Assembly (NCBI GenBank): GCA_964563495.1
Contig: CAZLYK010000085.1
Coordinates: forward strand, 1-21,355
Source of the DNA: CAZLYK01 sp964563495
Lineage (GTDB): Bacteria > Acidobacteriota > Blastocatellia > RBC074
Direction of reading: 5' to 3'
DNA: 21,355 bases
Within the stretch, counting starts at the first letter, position 1. The number at the start of each line of letters is the position of its first letter. Under the pieces are notes generated by a model that ran no database searches, was not told where the DNA came from, and was given only the letters and a program-made list of their open reading frames with translations. Shown piece by piece: positions 14,474-21,355 of the stretch. The translations under genes were made by a program, and so were the position numbers.

Positions 14474-15514
14474 TCACTTTGAGATATCCTTGAGAAATTG
14501 TTGGTAAAGAGACTCGGTCTGTTCTTTGGTCAGTTTGCCCGAATGGATCAGGATCCGGAAACGGAAGGTGGCTTTTTGACCAGGCTGTAGGGAGTAGTTG
14601 AGCGTCGTCGCCCCTTTGGTAAACTCCTTGGCGCCGAATGGATTGGCGGCGAAAAGGCCGTAGCCGCGAGCGTGCCAGTAGGTTGGGTAGGTCGGATTCT
14701 TCGGATGGTCGAAGATACCGATGACGACATCTTCGCCTTTGACGTTTCCGCTGAGGGTCATCCACTTGGCTCGTTGACCCCAGGCGTCCTTCTCTCCGAC
14801 CTTGCCCTCGCTGCTCAGATAGACGCCGGCCACGCCGGAATTATCGAGCACGGGCACCCTGGTCGGATTGCCCTGCTCGTCCGTGAAAACGAGCGGCTCT
14901 TTCGACGGCTCTTCGAGTTGGCGAGCGACGCGAATGCCGAGCGCCCCTTCCTTGCTGTCATTAAAAACAACTTTCTGGTTCTGCGCCGTCAGAGTGATCA
15001 GGCGATCGACCATGCGCAGGTCTTTGGACGCTCGGAAAACGATCGTCTCATCCTGCTGGAGGATCTTCGAGCCGTCGGGCATAATCCAATCCATGGTGAC
15101 ATCGAGTTGGGCGCTGCCTTTGCCGCTCCTGATTTTATTCACCGAGCGATGCCTGATCGTACCCATCTTTTCCGATCCCTTGCCGCCGCTGTTGTTCCAG
15201 AAATCGACTCCATTAACGTTGCCGTAGTTGAACCAGGCCGAAACGTGGTGAGGGTGATCGGTCCGCTCGCCGGCGACTTTGGCGACCGGATAGCTGCGGG
15301 TGACGACTACTCCCCTCGAGGTGCGCAGCGGGTAGAGGATCGGTTTCTTCTGCGAATCCCAGTAGCAATACGAGGTGAACAATTGGTCGTCAACGTAAAC
15401 GTCGAGCTGCTGTTTGTCCTTCTGTTCGGTGATTTTGACGGTTTGGGCGGAAATGCCGGCTGAAACCGCGATAAGAAACACTACGACCGACGAAAAGTTG
15501 ATTAACTGTTTCAT
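14474..15514 (-). CDS. DUF6807/PmoA-like exported protein
   Basis: This 346-residue protein has an N-terminal signal peptide (MKQLINFSSVVVFLIAVSAG, cut near ISAQ). The mature part matches the family called PmoA-like or DUF6807, with hallmarks TDHPHHVSAWFNYGNVNG and VDFWNN. These proteins are beta-sandwich folds found with polysaccharide-degradation and sugar-oxidoreductase genes. The activity is not established and the name PmoA is misleading: this is not a methane monooxygenase. The ATG at 15514 begins the signal peptide and has an AGAGAAG upstream. The longer frame to 15634 would add residues with no signal and overlap the neighbour. It starts 103 bp after the Gfo/Idh gene, in the same direction, and is probably co-transcribed. 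Confidence 0.8.
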   Translation of the reverse strand: MKQLINFSSVVVFLIAVSAGISAQTVKITEQKDKQQLDVYVDDQLFTSYCYWDSQKKPILYPLRTSRGVVVTRSYPVAKVAGERTDHPHHVSAWFNYGNVNGVDFWNNSGGKGSEKMGTIRHRSVNKIRSGKGSAQLDVTMDWIMPDGSKILQQDETIVFRASKDLRMVDRLITLTAQNQKVVFNDSKEGALGIRVARQLEEPSKEPLVFTDEQGNPTRVPVLDNSGVAGVYLSSEGKVGEKDAWGQRAKWMTLSGNVKGEDVVIGIFDHPKNPTYPTYWHARGYGLFAANPFGAKEFTKGATTLNYSLQPGQKATFRFRILIHSGKLTKEQTESLYQQFLKDISK

Positions 15515-15617
15515 GATCTTCTCTGGGATAAAAGCCGAAAACGCCAGGGCTGCCGAGGGGCCATCAGATATCCTGACGCGGCTCCCCCGGCAAGTCTGGC
15601 ACAACGGCGTCGACTTA

Positions 15618-16958
<1,341 letters not shown>

Positions 16959-16970
16959 GGTGTCTCCTTA

Positions 16971-17067
16971 GAAAAGCCTGGGTACGCGGGCGCCCCGCCC
17001 GCACAGGTTGATGATCAGTCTCTTCGCCGGAACATGCGGGCGGGGCGCCCGCGTTCCCAGGCTTTTC
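16971..17067. repeat. GCGGGCG palindromic element, copy 1
   Basis: The left arm 16971-17003 and right arm 17035-17067 pair at 32 of 33 positions, with an inner GCGGGCG core. The central loop (17004-17034) reads as the reverse complement of the loop in copy 2, so the two copies face opposite ways. It is part of a 488-bp gap between the Gfo/Idh gene and the 76-residue gene; no gene is present in it. Confidence 0.9.
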
Positions 17068-17171
17068 ATTATTTTCTGGGCGTCGCTCGCGACATGAACG
17101 ACTCCTCTGCAATTGCTCGGGAGCAATCGCAATCGTTTCAGGGAGCCGTCCTACGACATGAACGCTCCTCA

Positions 17172-17264
17172 GAAAAGCCTGGGAACGCGGGCGTCTCGCC
17201 CGCATTCGGCAAAGAGACTGATCATCAACCCATGCGGGCGAGACGCCCGCGTTCCCAGGTTTTC
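17172..17264. repeat. GCGGGCG palindromic element, copy 2 (opposite orientation)
   Basis: The left arm 17172-17204 and right arm 17233-17264 pair with one base missing on the right. Compared with copy 1, two bases in the left arm changed (CCCC to TCTC) and the matching bases of the right arm changed in step (GGGG to GAGA), so pairing is kept. Each copy is followed by a similar GGGCGTCGC...CATGAACG-CTCCTC stretch, a sign of local duplication. Confidence 0.9.
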
Positions 17265-17314
17265 ATTTTTTTCAGGGCGTCGCCACGCCCCATGAACGGC
17301 TCCTCGGGAAATGT

Positions 17315-17337
17315 GGTACAAGATGCCATCTTGTGCC
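17315..17337. repeat. Short inverted repeat GGTACAAGAT/ATCTTGTGCC
   Basis: The arms 17315-17324 and 17328-17337 pair at 9 of 10 positions with a 3-base loop. This completes the repeat-rich gap of 16959-17446, in which I see no gene. Confidence 0.6.
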
Positions 17338-17446
17338 GCATCAAAGTTTTCATTGATTCATGATGTCGCTAGGCGAGCGGAATTATATTCCTTTAGAGTT
17401 CAACTGTCAGCCCAAACTCCCACAATCCAACCAGAAACTATCCTGA

Positions 17447-17677
17447 TTAAGCTTCTTCTCTCTCCTTCAGATAAGCGGTGATCCCTTCGTCAGAAGCGGT
17501 CAGCACCGAGGCGAGTTTCTTGAACTTGGCGGCGCTCTTCTTCAGTTTGGTCGCGACCGCCGGATCTGAGGCCTTTTCGGCCTGTTTTTCCGCCCTGGCA
17601 GCCTTGGCGCTCATGAGGGTAGCAGCGGTCTTGAGGCCATTCTGAGCGATAATCAAAATGGTCGTCTCTCTATCCAT
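17447..17677 (-). CDS. Small Ala/Lys-rich helical protein of unknown function
   Basis: This is a 76-residue protein with no family I recognise. The sequence is strongly helical and charged: Ala and Lys dominate from residue 20 to 60 (SAKAARAEKQAEKA, KLKKSAAKFKKL), in a coiled-coil-like or amphipathic pattern, ending TAYLKEREEA. The N-terminal MDRETTILIIAQNGLK is more hydrophobic. There is no Cys, no signal peptide and no membrane helix. The ATG at 17677 has AAAGGAG with 9-base spacing, which supports real translation. It lies 64 bp downstream of the aminotransferase gene on the same strand and may share its transcript. Confidence 0.65.
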   Translation of the reverse strand: MDRETTILIIAQNGLKTAATLMSAKAARAEKQAEKASDPAVATKLKKSAAKFKKLASVLTASDEGITAYLKEREEA

Positions 17678-17741
17678 CGGGTAATACTCCTTTGTCGGTT
17701 TGAGGTTTGATTGACAAGATGCGGCTGGGGGTCGGCAAAGT

Positions 17742-18866
17742 TTATTCAGGCAATGCCGCGATCAACCGGTCAATCTCGTTGCGCGTATTGTAAAAATGCG
17801 GTGAGATACGCAAACGATTTAGTCGGGGCGTGGTGATAATACGCTCTTTATCGAGAAGTTGGTAGAGTTGATCGGCTGAGTAACGATCGTGGCGGCAGCA
17901 GATGATCGCCGATTTTTCGCCGTCACGCCGCGAACTGACGACCGTGTAACCGCGCTCGACCAGCCTCTGACAGAGATAATCGCCCAGATCGAGCAGGTAG
18001 CTCTCGATCCGATCCAACCCGGTTTGGAGAAACAACTCGATCGCCGCCCCCAAACCGACCACGCCCGCGGTGTTGAGAGTACCGGGCTCATAACGTGATG
18101 CGGAGGCCGAATAGGGCTGGTCGGGAAGATCGAAATTGAACGGATGCGCGACCGACATCCATCCGACCATGGTCGGCTCGATCCGCTCCATCGCACGTGC
18201 AGAGACGTAAAACAGGGCGCAGCCGTCGGGGCCGAGAAGAAATTTATGAGCATCCGCGGAGAGTGCATCGATGCAGCACGTTTCGACATCCAGTTTTAGC
18301 GCGCCGAGCCCCTGAATGGCGTCGACGATGAAGAGTATCTCGCGTTCTCGACAGAAGCGGCCGATCGCCGGCAGATCGTTGCGGAAGCCGCTGGCGAACT
18401 CGACAAAGCTCAGGCTGACAGCGCGGGTCCGGTGATCGATCAAGCTCAAAATCTCCCCGGTCTCCAAACGCCCCTCGCGCTCTGGCGCTATCCTCAACTC
18501 GACGCCGTATTCACGGCTCACCCGCTTCCACGGCAAGCGGTTGGCCGGAAATTCGCACTCTGCCGTTACCAGGTTGTCGCCCTCGCGCCAATCGATGCCG
18601 TTGGCGACTATGGCCAACCCCGACGAGGTGTTCGCCACGAAGGCGATCTCTGCGGGTTTCGCATTGATCAACTGCGCCCCCAGCTCGCGCACGCGCCTGA
18701 CCGCCTCGCCCCATTGACGAAAATTGACCAGACCGTTTTCGAGCAGATCACGCGTGTAGTCATGCATCCGCTCGTAGACCGGTAGCGAGAGCGGGGCAAC
18801 GGCCGCATGATTGAGATAGATATGATTTTTGGTCACCGGGAACAGCCGTCGGATCTCTTCATTCAT
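17742..18866 (-). CDS. Class V aminotransferase (PLP enzyme, cysteine-desulfurase-like fold)
   Basis: This 374-residue protein belongs to the fold-type I, class V group that includes cysteine desulfurases, isopenicillin-N epimerases and kynureninase-like enzymes. The N-terminus IYLNHAAVAPLS is the family's typical first strand. The PLP pocket carries D in FIVDAIQGLGAL, and K208 in SADAHKFLLGPDG forms the Schiff base. FEFPANRLPW-like and TAGVVGLGAA segments follow. I see no cysteine-rich active-site loop of SufS or IscS, so the reaction is left open. ATG 18866 is chosen: the longer frame to 18935 only translates the adjacent palindromic repeat. It is cytoplasmic. Confidence 0.85.
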   Translation of the reverse strand: MNEEIRRLFPVTKNHIYLNHAAVAPLSLPVYERMHDYTRDLLENGLVNFRQWGEAVRRVRELGAQLINAKPAEIAFVANTSSGLAIVANGIDWREGDNLVTAECEFPANRLPWKRVSREYGVELRIAPEREGRLETGEILSLIDHRTRAVSLSFVEFASGFRNDLPAIGRFCREREILFIVDAIQGLGALKLDVETCCIDALSADAHKFLLGPDGCALFYVSARAMERIEPTMVGWMSVAHPFNFDLPDQPYSASASRYEPGTLNTAGVVGLGAAIELFLQTGLDRIESYLLDLGDYLCQRLVERGYTVVSSRRDGEKSAIICCRHDRYSADQLYQLLDKERIITTPRLNRLRISPHFYNTRNEIDRLIAALPE

Positions 18867-18880
18867 GGCCTTGATATTGA

Positions 18881-18992
18881 ATGAAATAGACAGGATTAAC
18901 AGGATTTTGACAGGATTAAACAGGATCAAAGACAAACCAGAAATAGATCCTGTTTAATCCTGGGAAAATCCTGTTAATCCTGTCTATTTCAT
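18881..18992. repeat. 47-bp CAGGATTAA palindrome, best preserved copy
   Basis: The left arm 18881-18927 and right arm 18946-18992 pair at 45 of 47 positions around an 18-base loop. Inside each arm, ACAGGATTAA-like units repeat three times. On the minus strand it begins 15 bp upstream of the aminotransferase start. Related but degraded copies occur near 44, 2521, 12164 and perhaps 13741. Confidence 0.92.
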
Positions 18993-19007
18993 GCTTACTC
19001 TCTAGTC

Positions 19008-19048
19008 AAAAGAAAATTGCCGCTCAATCCAGGTGACCGAGCGGCAAT
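19008..19048 (-). terminator. Rho-independent terminator of the 3D-domain gene
   Basis: ATTGCCGCTC (19016-19025) and GAGCGGCAAT (19039-19048) form a perfect 10-bp stem. Read on the minus strand, the stem is followed by TTTTCTTTT. It lies 31 bp after the stop of the minus-strand 3D gene. Confidence 0.85.
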
Positions 19049-19079
19049 GAAAGTTGAAAAGGAGGCGAAATGAGGCAAA

Positions 19080-19718
19080 TTATTGCTTGATTTTCCGAGT
19101 CCCGGGACCCAGGCGCAGAACGTGCAGCTTGATCTTGCGCCTTCCAAAGATTCGCGCTTCGCGATTGGTCGGCACCCAGAGATCGATGATCTTGCCTTTG
19201 ATCAGACGCCCGGTGTCGTGAACAGTATAGACACCCGAGTAATCCCCGGCTCGTAATTGGACAACCGATCCGAGCGGCAGGACGCGCGGATCAGCGGCGA
19301 TCACTCCACGACGAACATAAACTCCGCTCCGGGTGCGGCCGTTCAGAGCGTAGGCAGTCGCTTTGAAGACCTGTGGATCCCCCAGAACACCGAGATCGGG
19401 ATTGGCGAATAACCCCTCACTCAATCTCGATTCCGGCGGCGTAATCCTGAGCTTGAGAACCGGATTCTTTGGCCCTACTTTCGGCTCGATCAGCGCTTCA
19501 GAGCCGGTCGTCTCGACCACGGCATCGCGTTTGAGCTTGTCTCCGGGTGAATCTCCAGCCAGAGCAAGTTCCTGATTTGAAGATGATAACTTGTTTGATG
19601 ATTTGATTGACCGACTTTCCGTTGCCGATGATTGAATTCCCGCTTGAGCGCTATGACCGACCTGGAGCAAGAAAAATATACAGGCGATTCCCACGGTTTT
19701 ATCTAAATGCTTACACAT
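19080..19718 (-). CDS. Exported 3D-domain (RlpA-like double-psi barrel) cell-wall protein
   Basis: This is a 212-residue protein. A signal peptide occupies residues 1-26 (TVGIACIFFLLQVGHSAQAG). A low-complexity Ser/Lys-rich linker extends to about 110. The C-terminal 100 residues are the 3D domain, named for three conserved Asp: FKATAYALNG, then GVIAADPRVLPLGS, then YTVHDTGRLIKGKIIDLW. It shares the double-psi beta-barrel fold with the catalytic core of lytic transglycosylase MltA. Proteins of this kind act in the periplasm on peptidoglycan, or bind it. ATG 19718 has AAGGAGA upstream. A perfect stem with T-run ends the transcript at 19048. The upstream leader is long and hairpin-rich, suggesting RNA-level control. 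Confidence 0.85.
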   Translation of the reverse strand: MCKHLDKTVGIACIFFLLQVGHSAQAGIQSSATESRSIKSSNKLSSSNQELALAGDSPGDKLKRDAVVETTGSEALIEPKVGPKNPVLKLRITPPESRLSEGLFANPDLGVLGDPQVFKATAYALNGRTRSGVYVRRGVIAADPRVLPLGSVVQLRAGDYSGVYTVHDTGRLIKGKIIDLWVPTNREARIFGRRKIKLHVLRLGPGTRKIKQ

Positions 19719-19972
19719 AAGATCCGTTCTTCTCCTTGTTAGCTGTTGACGCCAACCTCAGACTAACGCCTCCCTTCGGCGTGGATCAGACACCGGTAGG
19801 CTCAAATCAAATCTTCAGATTCAGCCTGAATTTTTACTTTGTTTGAGCAAGGGCTTTCACGTTCTTCTTCTGTTCACTCTTGATGATCGAGTGTTTTTGT
19901 GGCTTAAGACCGCAAACCACAAACGTGAGAGAATCTCACGGCGTTAGTAGAAGCACTATAAACACAGGCTGA
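19719..19972 (-). promoter_or_regulatory. Long hairpin-rich leader of the 3D-domain gene
   Basis: Read on the minus strand, the roughly 250 bases before the gene contain, in order: CGTGAGA-TTC-TCTCACG (19924-19940), TTTGTGG/CCACAAA (19896-19923), CACTC/GAGTG (19875-19893), AGGCT/AGCCT, ACGCC-GAAGGGA-GGCGT and GTTG-GCGT-CAAC. The last is followed by CAGCTAAC and the ribosome site. Known c-di-AMP (ydaO) riboswitches precede such cell-wall genes and carry AATCTGAA near the 5' end and CAGCTAAC near the 3' end. Both words occur here, but the central conserved parts do not match well. Confidence 0.35.
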
Positions 19973-19978
19973 ATTATA
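19973..19978 (-). promoter_or_regulatory. Putative -10 box for the 3D-domain gene
   Basis: The minus strand reads TATAAT here. No good -35 is present at 17 bases; TTTGAT lies 15 bases upstream. The rest of the gap to 20190 is AT-rich and contains no gene. Confidence 0.35.
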
Positions 19979-20032
19979 CCACTCGCTCCCTTAATCAAAG
20001 CCACACGATTTCGAATAGCACCTTAAACCACC

Positions 20033-20064
20033 TTTTTGCCCAAATTTAGAGGCAAAAATTTTTT
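20033..20064 (+). repeat. AT-rich hairpin TTTTTGCC/GGCAAAAA with T-run
   Basis: The 8-bp arms (20033-20040 and 20051-20058) surround a 10-base loop, and TTTTTT follows on the plus strand. It looks like a terminator for plus-strand transcripts, yet no plus-strand gene lies upstream. On the minus strand no T-run follows. Confidence 0.4.
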
Positions 20065-20190
20065 AATTCGGGGCTTGACTCGGTGTGTAGAAAAGTTATT
20101 GCGCACTAAAAACATACAGTCAGTCGATCAATAGCTTGTACTAACTTATTCCAGCATTTTTCGCGATTTTGGGACGAAGGGTACATCCGA

Positions 20191-21177
20191 TTAATTGTCC
20201 AAATCATGGAGCGCGGATAAGAGTTCTTCGCAGGAGACGGAGGCGGTACCCACTTTAGCCACGACCACGCCGGCTGCGTGATTGGCGATAATCGCGGCTT
20301 CGCTGAGGGTAGCGCCGGAGGAGAGAGAGAGCGCCAGTGTGGCGATGACCGTATCTCCGGCGCCGGTCACGTCGTAGACTTCACGAGCGACCGTAGGGAT
20401 ATGCATAATCCGGCCTTCGACGTCGAGCAGGCTCATGCCAAGTTCTCCGCGGGTGATCAGGACATTGCGGCAGTCGAGCATCTGACGTATGCGCTGCGCC
20501 GCCGCTGCGAGCGCCGCCTGATCGGTGAGTTCGATACCCGTCGCGCGTTCGGCCTCGAGTTGATTCGGGGTAATGACATCGACCCGGCGGTAATGCAGGA
20601 AGTTTTTGATCTTCGGATCGAGACAGACGATCTTCCCCCTGGACCGGGCTGCTTCTATCACTGCGCCCAGGACGGTGGGGGTAAGCAGCCCCTTATCGTA
20701 ATCGGAGATGATCACGGCGTCGGCCCGATCGAGGGCGGTCATGAAAGCGGAGATGACACGTTGCTCGATCACGCCTTTGATCGGGGTCCGATCTTCCCGA
20801 TCGGCCCTGACCATCTGCTGGCTGTGAGCGACGATCCTCGTCTTGCGAGTGGTCGGTCGCGTGTCGTCGACGACCAGCCCGCTGGTCCCGGCCGAGCACT
20901 CTTTGAACCGCCGGCTGAGCATGGAGCCGGCTTCATCATCGCCGATAATGCCGACCGGCACGGCTTGTGCACCGAGCTCGATCAGGTTGGTCACGACATT
21001 ACCGGCGCCGCCCGGATTCAAGGTTTCACGCTTGACCTCTACCACCGGCACAGGCGCCTCGGGTGAAATGCGACGGACCTGCCCCCAGATGAATTCGTCG
21101 AGCATGAGGTCCCCGATCACGACGATCCGCTGCTCGGAAAATTTTTCGATGACCTGGCGAGCGCGTTGTAGATTCAT
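20191..21177 (-). CDS. rfaE1: D-glycero-beta-D-manno-heptose-7-phosphate kinase
   Basis: This 328-residue protein of the PfkB/ribokinase family corresponds to the N-terminal kinase half of HldE. It phosphorylates heptose 7-phosphate at O-1 in the ADP-heptose pathway for LPS core. The N-terminus VVIGDLMLDEFIWGQVRRIS continues with PEAPVPVVEV, the diagnostic start of this enzyme. GGAGNVVTNL binds substrate, and the anion-hole/catalytic signature DVTGAGDT carries D275. The cytidylyltransferase half (HldE C-terminal domain) is absent, so a separate rfaE2 gene should exist elsewhere. ATG 21177 overlaps the stop of the upstream heptosyltransferase gene as ATGA, a sign of translational coupling. The longer frame to 21330 reads the neighbour in another frame and is not used. 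Confidence 0.92.
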   Translation of the reverse strand: MNLQRARQVIEKFSEQRIVVIGDLMLDEFIWGQVRRISPEAPVPVVEVKRETLNPGGAGNVVTNLIELGAQAVPVGIIGDDEAGSMLSRRFKECSAGTSGLVVDDTRPTTRKTRIVAHSQQMVRADREDRTPIKGVIEQRVISAFMTALDRADAVIISDYDKGLLTPTVLGAVIEAARSRGKIVCLDPKIKNFLHYRRVDVITPNQLEAERATGIELTDQAALAAAAQRIRQMLDCRNVLITRGELGMSLLDVEGRIMHIPTVAREVYDVTGAGDTVIATLALSLSSGATLSEAAIIANHAAGVVVAKVGTASVSCEELLSALHDLDN

Positions 21178-21355
21178 AGCATAACCTGATCGATCGCTTT
21201 CATGACCTGCTCGACGCTGATCGAGCGGATGCATTCGGGCTGATCGAAAACCTCGCAAGTGTACATGGCGCATGGGTTGCACGGGAAATGGTTCTGGACC
21301 AGGACGGACGGCGCGCGCCAGGGTCGCCATCTGACAGAGCTGGCCGGGCCGAAGA
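21174..21355 (-). CDS. GT9-family heptosyltransferase, C-terminal fragment
   Basis: The gene runs off the window edge; 59 codons remain. The visible end contains FGPASSVRWRPW, the form of the FGPT-type nucleotide-sugar loop of the GT9 (ADP-heptose:LPS heptosyltransferase) family. A Cys-rich tail follows (FPCNPC, then YTCEVFDQPEC), as in many GT9 C-termini, and SVEQVMKAI ends the last helix. The stop overlaps the rfaE1 start by 4 bases. The frame starts inside the gene, so no start is called. Together with rfaE1 it marks an LPS heptose operon. Confidence 0.75.
   Translation of the reverse strand, partial: FGPASSVRWRPWRAPSVLVQNHFPCNPCAMYTCEVFDQPECIRSISVEQVMKAIDQVML

Noticed and set aside
16971..17264. 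Insertion sequence
   Set aside because: Two palindromes of about 95 bp exist, but no transposase gene lies between or near them.
20033..20064. Terminator of rfaE1
   Set aside because: The T-run follows on the plus strand, whereas rfaE1 is on the minus strand, and no T-run follows the stem in that direction.

Overview
The window most likely comes from a Gram-negative bacterium of the Acidobacteriota, plausibly class Blastocatellia. This is inferred, not proven. The supporting signs are heptose/LPS genes, an outer-membrane beta-barrel, a TAT-exported Gfo/Idh oxidoreductase, a sigma factor paired with a zinc-less membrane anti-sigma factor, a large TPR-CHAT protein, and intergenic regions full of palindromic repeats. 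No rRNA, tRNA, IS transposase, prophage or CRISPR array was found.

Layout. Bases 1-2516 (minus): a beta-barrel protein downstream of an ArnT/PMT-type membrane glycosyltransferase, probably one operon. Bases 2656-3618 (plus, divergent): a Gfo/Idh/MocA oxidoreductase of the nucleotide-sugar dehydrogenase type. Bases 3969-10883 (plus): the most interesting block, with a C11 clostripain-like protease, a 1158-residue exported TPR-CHAT protease, an ECF-like sigma factor and a single-pass anti-sigma-like protein. Bases 11361-14158 (plus): an SDR oxidoreductase, an M48 metalloprotease lipoprotein candidate and a small zinc-ribbon protein with its own promoter. Bases 14474-18866 (minus): a DUF6807/PmoA-like protein with a TAT-exported Gfo/Idh oxidoreductase, then a small Ala/Lys-rich protein and a class V aminotransferase. 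Bases 19080-19718 (minus): an exported 3D-domain cell-wall protein with a clear terminator and a long hairpin-rich leader. Bases 20191-21355 (minus): rfaE1 (heptose-7-phosphate kinase), overlapping by 4 bases the end of a GT9 heptosyltransferase.

How they work together. The LPS theme appears at both ends: heptose kinase and heptosyltransferase on the right, lipid-modifying glycosyltransferase and sugar dehydrogenase on the left. The central block places two clan CD (caspase-fold) proteases beside a sigma/anti-sigma pair. This suggests proteolytic control of transcription, in which an exported protease or its partner relieves a membrane anti-sigma factor. That link rests on gene order and domain content only.

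The intergenic DNA holds several palindromic repeat families: a CAGGATTAA family at five or so sites, a GCGGGCG element in two opposite-facing copies with compensatory changes, a CTCCGAAGGAG element, and a shared TTTTCAGTTTCGTGC module. Two of these lie so close to genes that they supply a stop codon or a false upstream start.
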